64,000 nt of DNA from Diaporthe sp. PMI_573 (Eukaryota; Ascomycota; Sordariomycetes; Diaporthales; Diaporthaceae). The notes beneath the pieces were generated by a model. The model ran no database searches and was not told the DNA's origin. It saw nothing but the letters and a program-made list of their open reading frames with translations. The position numbers and the translations under genes were made by a program. Below, piece by piece: positions 37,101-48,611 of this stretch; position 1 is the stretch's first letter, and each line of letters begins with the position of its first letter. The stretch lies in contig JAJTUP010000017.1 of NCBI GenBank assembly GCA_021399435.1, forward strand, positions 248,001 through 312,000, given 5' to 3'.

Positions 37101-38348
37101 CTCCCAACGCGCTGCCAGTGCCGTCACCCCAGTCGGCTCCGGCGTGGAAGGCTTCACTGCCTGCAGCTTCGGCGACGGCGGTGGTGAGAACTGCACCCCT
37201 GTGTCTGTGTAGCTGACGGTACGTCTCGAGGTTAAAGGTGACGGCGGTTCCTCGATCTCCTGGATGATGCCATTCGCGAGATTCATATCACCCTGCATCT
37301 GCGGCTGGAATTTTCCACGCGTCACGCTGCCGGGCCTGATAAAGCTCTCGCTGCTGCGATGACGACGATGGCGCTTGGATAGGATGCTGGCACGGCTGTC
37401 ATTCCGTGCGTGGTTGCGAGCTGACATGACGCTGTCTCGGCCGTTGGGGTCCGTCTGGTAGTCGGAGTCATCGTCGAAGTCGAGCTCGTCTGCGAGGGAG
37501 TAACCGTTCGCCTTGTTCATTAGGGAGAACCTCAAGCTTTCCCGGATGCTCATCGAGCGAACGCTGCCAGCATCGCTATCCCTGTCCTTGCCCTTGTCTT
37601 CGCCACCACTCTCTTCCTCAGCATTGGCCTGAGCATCGTGGAATGCTGCGACCTCCTCCAGGATGGTCTTGAGCCGCGTCTCGGCGACATGGAGCTTCCG
37701 CTCCATCTTCCGCCTTTCCTCATCCCACTCATCCTTTTCCTTGGCCCACTGGTCATGTGTCCTTCCAGAGTCGTCTTCTTGCGTCTTCAGTTTCTTCTGT
37801 GTTGCTTCTAGCTTCTTCCTTGATTCTGCAGCTGTCTCGACGGCCTCGTCCCGCTCGCGGGCGAGCTCGCCCAGTGCTGACGATGTACCACCCTCCAGCA
37901 GAGCCAGTTGGCGCTTCAGAGACCTGTTCTCCTTGGCCGTGCTGACGAGTGTCGTCTGAATTGAATCCTCCTCCTCACGTGTCGTTTGCAGCGTCGACTC
38001 TAAGTTCTCAATGAGCTTGAGTTTCTCTTCCTGGTCTCTCCGAAGGTTCAGAATTTCAGAGACGAGATTGGCGTGTAGCGTCGGTGTGAACCGCCTCGGA
38101 TCCAGGATGCTGATATTGCTGTCTGTAGCAAAGTCCTTGGATACCCGGTCACTCTTGTCGGTCTTGTCGCTTCCAGGCATTGGTGGCGGTGATGACGAGA
38201 CCTTCCCTGGGGGAGTCACTGAGCGACGTGATCTTTTTGAGCCACGCGAGGGCGTCCTCGAGCTCCTCGGTCGGTGTGCGTCCATGACAGTAGACAGGGC
38301 TGGCCGGGCTGGTCCACTCCTCTCGTCCTCGGTCTCCCACACGGCCAT
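34121..38348 (-). CDS. apsA: ApsA/Num1-like cortical PH-domain coiled-coil protein
   Basis: Exons are 38348-35375 and 35322-34121, with a 52-nt intron (GTAGGT...TTGCAG, branch GCTGAC) in phase 1, giving about 1391 aa. The intron falls inside the PH domain and splicing joins GKSGRK to LTIQSVLDVKDD without loss. Coiled coil lies at about 95-245 (HANLVSEILNLRRDQEEK; ENRSLKRQLALLEGG; RRKMERKLHVAETRLKTILEEV), in the pattern of Aspergillus ApsA. A long Ser/Pro-rich disordered middle follows. The Mcp5/Num1-type PH domain at about 925-1060 has GEWMFKYVRR, RWVWLAPYERAILWSS, LKFTAINAERHYLWL. A C-terminal Ser/Gly/Arg-rich tail of ~330 residues ends in RDDPFKGF. ApsA and Num1 bind the plasma membrane through this PH domain and anchor dynein for nuclear positioning; the role here is inferred. 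The tail after PH is longer than I would expect for the family. Confidence 0.88.
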
Positions 38349-41300
38349 ATGAATGGTGTGTGGTTGTAAAATAAAGATTAAACAGAAAAAGGGATACGTT
38401 ATAGTTTAGGATTGGTCTGGACAAGCGTCGTACCCTCTCTACCTTCTAGTGGTGGATAGAAGTGAGGGAATCAGGTCCAAAGGGGGCACCCCTAGGAAGA
38501 TACGTAGCGCGGAGGCTACCCTGAATAACGCCGCATACAGTCGCTGTCGCGTCCTATACTGCTGTCCTGCTGGTCGGTCAGTAAGACTGCCAGCAGAAGG
38601 AAGTCAGGCAATGCCCAGGCTTTCAATGACTGAAATGGGGATGGAATCCAAGGGTGGCGGGGTGGAGACCGAAGCCTACGTACCAAAGTGTGGAAACCAG
38701 TGGCACGGCGCCAGGGTCTTTCCAAGTTGTGCTCAAAAGTCAATCAGATGAATTGTCAAGGAAAAAGAATGGAGAAGATTGCGCGCCGCAAGGTTGGCAT
38801 ATCAACTCTATGTCTGGGGTTGGTTGACAAAATTAGCTCCGGTTCTCAACGCCCACGCAGAGCCCCTTGTTATCCCCTGATTATAGCGGATCGGGTTATA
38901 AGCCAAAGTCTGGGCCGGGGTAAATTAGAAACGAAGGTCAGCCAACCTTGAAATGTCTCCGAGGCCTCACAGGCTTGAGGTGCGGAACGGGAGATCAAAT
39001 TCGAGTCATGCGTTCAGATACCACCCAGTTGACAGTTTGAGAATGAGATGTGGCAGCGGAAGCAGGCTGCGCAACAACGTCTTGGTCAGGAAGGGATAGC
39101 AGAAACCGGCCAAATCCTTGAAAAAGTGGCGGGAACTGAAATGGTATCCGGCTCAACCTGCGAGTGGGAAGGCGAGACGGCGTTTGATGGAGCGCAGACC
39201 TTCGAGAAGGAGGGAGGAGATGGGGTCGTGACAAAGATATGCCAGTGCGCGCCGTACGTGATATAGGAAAAGCCCCTATACACTGACACTGCAGCAACCC
39301 ATCAAATGTCGATCGCGTCTGCCGAGCCAGATCAGCATCACGGAACCGGGCTGATCACGACATATTGCTCCTTGACAATTTTTACAGATTTGCCGGAAAC
39401 GGGTGTCGATTGCGTTGGTCGCTCAGTCTCGTCCCAAGTCTTGGGTGATCACACCCGGTTGTTCACAGCGAAGGGCATGGTAAGACGGCAGGCAGGGGAA
39501 ACCACTTACTCTAGACTAGGAGAAGAATTCCAAGTTTCCAACAATGCCGGGCTGGGATTGGAGATGCGAAGCGTTGAGTGACGTTGAATGGCATGTAGAT
39601 AGATGTAGGATAGAAACACAGGCACAGACACAGACACATGCACAGGAGACGGGACGGATGTAGCCGAGTCGAGGTCGAGGCCGTGAGCCGGACTGCCTTT
39701 TGGCTGGGCGGACAGTTGAGACGAACAGAGTCAGAGCGACTCCTCTCGTCTTGGTCAAGGTCGTCGGTCCGATCACGAAACCACACAATGACGATGCTGG
39801 AGGTGGGAGTGCCGGCGGGTCGGTGGTCAACGACGATGAAGGCTCGGGCCACGCAGAGCGGAGGACAGGGGCCGTGTATATGGGAGGAGAAGGAGGGAAG
39901 AAATCGTGGGAGAACAACGAGACTCTAGTCGACCAGGCAGGCCCACGGACGATCGAGCGAGGCCACCCCAGAGGGATGGGATGGATGATCAGCGACGGTG
40001 GATGGAAAGACCACGAGGTTTAAGATTGAGAGAGTGGGTACCGTCGTAGCGTGCAGGTACGGCACTGTAGCAGAATGGGAAGTGCAGGGTATCTACCTTG
40101 ACTTGGACCGGGGTGAGACGAGCACAGGCCCAGGCACAGGCACAAGGGTGCAAGGTGTGAGGTGTCTGGCTGTCTGGGTGCAGAGTAGACTGTGTAGTCA
40201 CTGTAGTGTAAGGTGTAAGGCAGGGTGCACAAGTACAAGCAGGCTGGCAGGCTGGGTGGAACCCGTCATACGCCATGTCGTCGCCCCTTGCCCGATTATT
40301 ATGATTTAGCCCTGGCTGACTGGCTGGCACAAGCCGAGATCAAGCTTGATAAAAGGAGGGGAAGGCCCGATGCTCGCCGATACGGGGAGGGACAGACGTT
40401 TGGATTAATTGGGCAGCAGGGCATGGAGATGGACAGGGCAGGACAGAGCAGGGCAGGGCTTGGAAATGCATTGGACGGAGGTGGCATTGCCCGTGACGAA
40501 CCGTTGTTCGCCTCTTCCTATGTTGTCGCGTCGTGCGTGTCATGCAGTGCACGCTCATCTGCCCTGCACCCAATACGGCGAGTGGACCGAGCCTGCACAG
40601 CAGCGCACGCATATGCAAGCGAAGTTGGAGAGAGATCGATTGCCGGAGACGAGTGGATGGACGGCACCGGGCGGGCTTGGGAGCAGCTGCATGGAAGCCA
40701 CTTGGGTTGGGTGCAGAAACTTCTGAGATCCAGCCTGCCTGCCAGTCTGTCTGGCATCTGTCCATAGAGGTCAATCAGTTTGGTACGACCAGACCCAAGA
40801 AAGGGGCTAGATTAGGGGCATCTGTCACATCGGCGCAGGATTGTGACTGTGGCCGGCCTAAAAGGAGGAACAAATTCAAGCCAGAGAGAAAAACTGCCAC
40901 TTAGACTCCATGCTATTACACAGGCTAGTCCGTTGACGGGTAACAGAGTACCTAGGTACCATACCTTGCAAGGCTAAATCTGGCAGATGGACCAATCTTG
41001 GTGCAGAGGGCAGCTTGTACCTGGCACTGCGAAACAAGGTGTCAGGGGTACAAGTGCAAATCTCCAGCAACACAAGCTGCCTGCTCGCTAAGCACGAGAT
41101 CCAGAGAGAATTCCAGACCAGCCAAAACGGGCCGTTCCAGGCTCGGCTACCTCGGCTCAGTTGACAATAAAACAAACGGCAGGGAAACCCACAGTCGCGC
41201 CTGTCTCTTGGACCGGGTGATATCAGATTGCTACGTCAAGGTGTTGCTGGAGTGTCAGAGTGTCTGGACATGTGGAAAGAAGCTTCCGCGAGTTGCGAAG

Positions 41301-42613
41301 GTGCACATGGACGCTGGGTATTTGGCTAGGTATGGCAGGTGCCCACAGGCCGGTGCTGCTGCAGCAGCCTGCAGGTGAGTGGAAGGGAAGGTAAGGTGCG
41401 GTGCGGTGCGGTGCAGTGGGGAGAGGTGGGCATGGTGGGGTGGGCGCGGAAAGGAACGTTCTTTCCAGGTTCCTCCTGCATTGCATTAGCCTCCTGTGGC
41501 CAGGCCAGCAGGCCAGCCAGGTACACAACATGAACTAGGCAGGACCGGGCACGCACGGGCGCGAGGTGGCAGTGGCACCTCCCCTAAGGGTCTGGGCTGG
41601 ATTGGGGCAGACCAGGGAAGGAAGGCAGCTCGGGGCAGTGGGCAGGGAGGAAGGTGTCGATTTCGTGCTTCACAAGTTCTTAGACTAGAATAGAAGGACT
41701 GGGGCCCCAACAGCCGGGCCCAGTGCCATGAGGGGTACGATGATTGACCAGTACGGAATAGGGACCCTTCATTTCCCTCTTGAGCTTGACACGGCTTGCC
41801 GACAGCGCCCCGATGCTCACCAGACAGCCAGAGTGCTGCACTGCCCTTGGCCGCCATCACATTGCAATTTCCCACGTCTTCTTCAGCAACAGAATCCAAC
41901 AATGCCCGCGCACTCGTATTCGACCACGGCCCGGACACCGCTCCATCTTGTGTTGCTCGACGAGAGACCTACATTGTCTGACCCGAGCCCCTCTCTCTGT
42001 AATTAATTGGATGGCACACCCACGACACTTTGCCCCGTCTGTTCTCGTACCGTGCCGTCCCGACTGGCTGCGTCTCCCAAGCTCGAAACCAAACAACAAG
42101 AAATCCAAAATCACAGACCCTTCCTCTCTCCTGCGGCGGTCCGTCGAGCACCCTTTCTTGGCCTCGATTGGTGCTCCATTCTTTAGCAGAGCAGCTTCTC
42201 ATGCTGCAGCATGCAAGCATGGCGTTGGTCGAGACGGAATGTAACGCTGTCCAGGGATACCCGGTTTCCTGCAACAGTCAACGTGCATGTGTGCCCACCG
42301 GTCGCAGCGCTGGTCGTGTCTGGCCCAACTCGAAGCCTCAATACGTGCCCTCTGCCCTTTTGTCTTCCTGCAGGGATTGTCGCATCAGGCGCGCCCAATT
42401 TCCCACATCCCCATTGATCACCAACGTCGGCGGCTGCGGTGGTCAATCATCAGTTCATGCCCCTCCTCGGACACCCGAGTCCGACTGGCCTCCTCGAGCA
42501 TGTGTCAATTTGAAACCCGTCGAGTCGAATCTCAGCCTCAGCTTCGAGACTGCCGCTCCCACAACAACACCGCGTGACAGGGAACCACCTAACGCCGTCA
42601 CGCACTGCATTGT

Positions 42614-42637
42614 CACACACACACACACACACACACA
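42614..42637. repeat. (CA)12 dinucleotide repeat
   Basis: Twelve perfect CA units stand in non-coding DNA. Confidence 0.9.
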
Positions 42638-43261
42638 ACACCAGCAGTATACAGGCTTGGCCATATCCAGTTGCGAGCTCCGGCCCTCCGATCCACTCAT
42701 GCATAGACAGGATAGGGTCTCTGACGCGTATGGTGACGCCGCGTCGCGATTGAAGCAATGACTTGCACTCTGCCCTGCACTATCGAAAGAAGAGAGAGGT
42801 CCCCACCGCGGCTGATTCCAATAGCTGTCTTGGTCTTCAAGACAAGGTGACCGCTGTCACGTGTGCACGGGTCGTCTCAAGCACCAGGGCAATCCAAGCG
42901 GGTGGATGCCGCTGTCTTCATGACAGGCGCATACCCGCCGTCCACAGGCAGTGCTTCGTTCCAGGACTCCATCGCCCACAGACACCGGTGGCCCTCCGTC
43001 CCAAGCCTCCTTACCGCAGGCTTGCTCTAGTCGAGTGCCTGAGCGCATCTCTGACAAGGGCTCATCCTTCTCATAATTTACTTTCCTCCAGGAAAGCGAA
43101 AGTCAATCTGGTCAGATGGGCACAGATGATGTTCAAACTCCACCTTTGTCTTGATAGGAAAGACGTTCACTGTGTGGGGAATCACTGATCTCGTTATTCA
43201 GGACGAGTCATCTGACACCCTCATGGAACGAGACTCAACTTGATGAGAACAATACACGCTC

Positions 43262-43670
43262 AAGCTCATCGGCGCAGACCTACAAGCGGCTCACCAGATG
43301 TGGGGGTCACGATGGTATTCTGGGTTACCATTCCCCCGGTTTGGGGGTCGAACTAGACTACGCCTCAAACCACCACTTCAGGACGCGCTCAACAGCCACA
43401 GTCTAACAGCGATGATCTAGGTCGCAGAGGCCATCAGATTTGTCCATGCAACTGATTTCATATTGCGGCGACCTGACATTGACAAACATTCTCGTGGACA
43501 AGGATCTCACTGCCAAGCTCGCCGACTGCGGGCGGGTCATCAATCGACGGCTTATCTCTCGGTCACGGTCTGCCATCAATACCCCGGGCCCTGCTGTCCC
43601 TCCAGGGCGATCTTTTCGCCTTCGAATATGTTTCCTACAAGATCATGACTGTACGCGTCCCTGACAATGA
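43262..43670 (+). pseudogene. Decayed fungal protein-kinase fragment
   Basis: Pieces of a eukaryotic protein-kinase domain appear in order but in different frames with stops between them. First comes TYKRLTRCGGHDGILGYH then GLGVELDYASN (subdomains III-V, near 43288-43370). Next is VAEAIRFVHATDFI (subdomain VIa, near 43421-43462). In the next frame is CGDLTLTNILVDKDLTAKLADCG (catalytic loop and magnesium-loop region, near 43464-43532), and then DLFAFEYVSYKIMT in another frame (subdomain IX, near 43608-43650). HGD/HRD has become CGD and DFG has become DCG. The pattern matches the compact fungal kinases that read ILxYHG...LEYAPN...CDLSxNNILVDxxLxAKLADF. No start codon or complete frame survives. 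It is most likely a relic of a transferred or duplicated kinase gene. A sequencing error cannot explain this number of breaks. Confidence 0.65.
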
Positions 43671-43927
43671 CAATGCGGACGAGGCGGAAAAAAGAGCAGA
43701 GCTGTGTGTGTTCGTTGTGTGTCCGCACACATCCTCTTTACGCGCCTGCGGCCACTGTGTCTCGAGGTGAGGTTGAAGCGAGCACGTAGACTACAAGGGA
43801 GTTGTGGAGGATCTGAGAGGTCTCTCCGAGTAAAGCCCGATCGGAACATTTAGCCAGCCTCCGCGGCAAAGTTTGTCTCATGCGCAAACTTCATTTTTCC
43901 TCCCGTTTTAATCAATATTGATTATTG

Positions 43928-43939
43928 GTATCAGAGCTT
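43928..43939 (+). mobile_element. Possible LTR-retrotransposon primer-binding site
   Basis: TGGTATCAGAGC matches the complement of the initiator methionine tRNA 3' end, the primer site used by many copia-type and some fungal LTR elements. I could not find a matching pair of LTRs or gag/pol sequence beside it, so it may be a relic or chance. Confidence 0.3.
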
Positions 43940-46900
43940 TCAGGAGCAGCTGTGGCGGGGTGCCGTTGGAGATCGGCCTGCTTTTGCAACCTGGATAAGT
44001 CTACATGCTCGATAGTGCTCTCCCCGGATGCCGTCAAGGCACGCATACAAGGTCTTGTCGATATGGACAGGCTGACAGGCTGTGGCAAAGTCGAGATTTA
44101 AGCGACGAAGCCCACCCAGGCCTTCTGCCCGCAAGCTGCAGTCGACCAAGGCCAGGCGTCCCCTGGTCACGCGCATGTCATCGAGTCGCGCCGCTGGTCA
44201 GCAACCACTGGGACGACATCCATGGCTGCGGGCGGTTAACTTTCAGCCCCGCTCGAACCACAATTAATGAGTGATCGCCACAAGCTGCTAAACCAGATTG
44301 ATCACTGTGGTGATTTTCGGCATCCCTCGACAAGAGACAAGCCGTCATGGCGTCCGGCAAACTTCAACTCTGGGCGCCTCTCCTCCAACTGACAAACGGT
44401 ACATGTGGGGGTAGGCCTGGGGTTAAGCCAGCCCCGACGACCAAGCGCAAGCCACTTGGTCCTTCCGAGTATTGCCATCAAGTCTTGTCATTGTACAGGT
44501 ATAGGAAGCCATCTGAAGCGCGTTGGCTCTGTTCTGAATCGTGATGGCGTCCGTTCGGATGCAAGCCGACCCTGGCTTGGCATTTGTTGGTGAATCCTGC
44601 AGCTGAAGAGCCCCACAGACAACCCACACCACCCAACTGCCTGGGTTGGGCGGGGCGGATCAAGCCATGGCGCGCCTGCGGTAGGTGGCTGCGGGACGCG
44701 AATTCTCCCAAGCGAGGCACGTTTCGGGAACATCTTTTTACAGTTCCAGTGGCGCACCGGCTCCTCGTCCGGCAGTGCCGCTATGGTTTCGGTGAGATTT
44801 GCTGTGCGAAAGCGGGGCGTCGGGGTTGATATCTTGTGAATAGCCTTCGTCTTTGCAAGGGAGTTCATCTAGGCCGATGTGCACACGACAGTTTCGTCCA
44901 AGGAGGTCGACAGAGTTCCTAGGGTCCGCCGCACGACTGCGCGGAGCATGCTAATCAGCAGTCGAGATTCGGGTTGCAACGCTGGCCTTCCGAGCTCGTA
45001 ATGTCATCAGGTTGGCATTAATCTAACCGAAGAGGACTACACGGGATTCGCCGCAACTATCGAGTGTCTGGTAGCTGGACAGATGGGCAACAACAACGAT
45101 GACAACAATATCACACCCACCCTTCAGGCCGCTATAATTATGAGTTCGCGCTTGTCGTGCCAGCGCTAGGGAATGGCCAATTGCCCGCCGGCCCGCCACC
45201 CGCGCATCCAACGATCAACCATGCGGGAGGCTTCTTGGAGGATCTTCTTCAACGGCTCGCGGCTCAGAGTCTAACATCCCGATGGAGTAGCGTCTGGGCT
45301 AGTGCGGGCTGATGCTGTGGCCCATTCCCCAGCACGCCATGCTCAACCACGGCGCTGGAAAGCCTCGCTACACAACACAAGCGGGCGTGCGAGCGGGCGT
45401 GCGGGCGTGCGTTAGTAGGGAACGCCCGACGCCATGGTACGCAAATCCACATGTCTGAGCGATTAAAGAAAAACTGATATAACAGTCTGAGCTCTGGCGA
45501 TCGGCAGGCTCCATAGCGGCAATGGGGCATCACATAAGTGCTAGGTATGAGCTTTGCATATTGTCACATTGCGACCCTGGCCGGTCGATCTCTAAACACT
45601 TCTAGCACGTGTGTGCACAGTACATGCACATCTGCGGCGAATGCAGCATCGCTCCGCACTGGTGAAATCCCGCAAACGAGGGACCTCAATATCTGCCGGA
45701 CATGCCGACGTTCTTATTCCACCACCAGAACACTCTGGCACACTGGCGCTCAATTCCGGTTGTCAATCTCAGCGAAACGAGGAGCCAGCACGAGCCAGCC
45801 ATCCCGGCTACCCTTGCCTCTGTGGGCATTCATGTCATTGCCCTGCAGTCAGGCTGTCATCAGGCTGTCACGGCTCGCGGTTGGCATTTTCCCGCCATGG
45901 AGCTTCGGGCAAAATGCCGTTGCCGCTCGCTCACTCACGCCTGGAGGCTCGAGCCGACTGGTGCTCATCGCGCCGCGGCTATTTTCCTTGCCTGCGGAAC
46001 CCAATGCCCAGATCTCTCCGATCGGATGACGGGAAGCCTGCTCGCTCGCGCTGACTGTGGGTACCGTGCAACCTCCAGGCCCTGGTTGATGAGTGGATCT
46101 ACACTACATCTACCGTCCCTCGCTTCCTGGTTGGCCTCGGTGCAGGGCACACACCTCATTTCGCCCCGGGGGTAAATTCCACAGATCGTCACGAAGCGAG
46201 GCAGGCGAATGTTATACATCACAAGTGTGAGGTGGAACAATTCGTCCTCGCGAGCTCGCCAGGCTCAAGGTCCCGGCTTGGATATCCGATACACCGACGG
46301 TTGATGGACGGGATGGTGGGACTGGCTTTGGATCAGCCTGGTGATGGGGTGACGGTTTTGAGACTGCTACCGCGTTCTCAAGGGCTCGTGAGAGAAACCT
46401 TGCGTGCAGGGCAGCTCACCTCCAAATTGACACACCATGTCCTAGTCGCAACATACGTCAGTCAGGTCCCTTCATTTCGACCAGGCCGCGGGATTTAGGA
46501 CTATCAAAGGGCAGCGGTCATCCTCCTGGGCAAAATGAAGGAATACTCCCGCTAAATCTGGGGCCTGCTTCAACCGCAACCTCTGGCACGGGCACGGTCG
46601 GTAGGTTGAAGCCGGAAACTAAAGCCCTACGTTGTGGGGGAGCCGTGCTGACCGTAATGGCTCTCACTGCGATATCACATCCATATTGCTCATATCCCGT
46701 CAAATACCGGCCCCCCTTGGGCATCGGCATACGGCAAGACGGCAATCTCGCTCGCGCGAGTCGACCGATCGGAGAAGACCGTGTTTCATGACTACGGTCG
46801 CGCCTATCCAATGTCGCATCCAAATGCAACCTCGGGCTCGGAGCCTTGTAAGGTCGCAGAATAGAATACGCCAGTCTATTGTTTTTATTCTCTGTGCGCG

Positions 46901-48060
46901 CTGCGCGCCCCATCCACCGCGACGGTAACCTCCCAAGAAAAACCCAATTCTAGCACCGCGCACGTACGGTACATGTTTGGTTGCTTGATGCAACATACGC
47001 GTTGTCAAGAGGACTGGGCACTGTGGGCACGGGCGGCGGGGACAATCAGATTGTTGCTAGACGGCTGATTAAGGTTCTCTGCCTTGGTCAATGGTCCGCT
47101 GAGCTGGATATGCCATCTTCCCGGCGCAGATCTAGGCCCTTCTCTGACGAGCGGTACACGGATCGGGTAGGTTTCAGCTGACCTGCTAATGTCAAGCTGC
47201 TCTACGACACCGAGGGTTTGGCGCACGACAAAGTTTAGGCTTTGCAGATGGACTGATTGCTACGAACCCGAGGAGTCTCGTGGCCTGTTGTATGCTTCGG
47301 CAACTGGGATGCCAGACGGTCGAAGCACCTATTTTTAAGACAATAATACCACCCATGTCCCAAGTGTGTACGTATTGGATATGCAATACGGGCTCTGCAA
47401 GCGCAGGCGCGCGCGCATGCATCTGGTCGTGGTCACTGGACCTCGGCATCAAGCATGGCTGTGCGTTTAGGTATTTCTCCGAGTACGACCTGGCTAGACC
47501 TCTCATTTGGCCAAGGGTCGGCTCATAATGAGCATTTCGGGATAGCACATTCGGCCGAGGAGATGACAACGACATCCACTTGGGAAGGAGGGGAAGAGTC
47601 CTTCTACAGCGTAGCAGGGAAGAAGCTTCGCCCGGCGAGCAGCGAGGCCTATGACCGGACGTGTCGCCCGTTTCGGATTGGCTACAAGTGAGCCATTCCT
47701 ACACTGAAGCGGTAGCATGGTCCCTCTATAGACAGGCTGGGTATATACCTGAGGGCGGCATATAGGCCTAGAAGACTGGTTCGCCTGTGAAGTCGCAGGC
47801 GGGCTACTTCGGTGCCTCGGGTTCGCGTATCTGCGCGGGATGACGATTCTGTGCACAACTTCCATTACGTATGCGGACTGGCCGGCTCGCTTGCCTGCGC
47901 GCCGGGAGTGGCTGCTTCCTGCCTGATCACCGACGGGGGATCGACTCTACGAGGTAGACAAGAGATTCGGCAGCCCTTTCTGTTGGTCTCGCAGCGCTTT
48001 CCTCAGAAGGACTACGCATGGTGGGCCCTGTGGAACGTGACCAACAGGCGAAATAGCTGA

Positions 48061-48096
48061 CTTGTGCAAGGCGATGTACTTGTGCAAGGCGATGTA
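48061..48096. repeat. Exact 18-bp tandem duplication
   Basis: The unit CTTGTGCAAGGCGATGTA occurs twice in direct succession, and a third copy starts with CTT. Confidence 0.9.
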
Positions 48097-48611
48097 CTTC
48101 TGGAATATTGCGCCTGGCATCTCAATCCACCCGCATGCTGTGGAAATCACGTTATCTCCACACCTGTCGCTTGAATCCTTGGCTGGGTGATTGGGGGACC
48201 AGACCTGTGACGCTATGCCGCAAGCTCGTCGACGGTGTTAGCCGGCCCCGATGCCACGAGCACAAGCGAGATATGATGCTGCGGTGGATACGTGCTCATC
48301 GTGATCGAACACGAGAGCACGTACTTGTGTGTCTGTTTGATGAAGGGGGCCCACGATCGCTGTCCGTGGCGTTGCGATGTGATGTTTTAGAAAAGACACT
48401 GCATGGCGGCCAGCCCTTGCCTGGCCTGAGGGGAATTACACAGCACTACTCGGCATAACAGACCGGGCTATTTTGCTGCTCGGGACTTGTGCTGCGTGGT
48501 GGATCGGGTTGGGCAGCAGGCACATCACACTCACAACCATAGCCATTGGCGTGCGCGTAAGAGTACGGACACTGAGCTCACGGTGGGGTTATCTTGTAAT
48601 TCCCGGTGTTA

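Larger units (their letters stand above)
38349..48611. other. Large gene-poor region with relics and small repeats
   Basis: About 10.3 kb without an intact gene. It starts with the promoter of the ApsA-like gene and ends at the stop of the membrane-protein gene. Inside are a decayed kinase sequence (about 43262-43670), a primer-binding-site-like 12-mer (about 43928-43939), broken protein-like stretches near 45010-45300, a (CA)12 tract (42614-42637) and an exact 18-bp tandem duplication (48061-48096). Other open frames reach 243 codons but are low in complexity, overlap on both strands and match no family I recognise. Confidence 0.6.

Noticed and set aside
42614..42637. Possible CRISPR-like or structured repeat array
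   Set aside because: It is only a CA microsatellite. No spaced direct repeats were found anywhere in the window, and the organism is eukaryotic.
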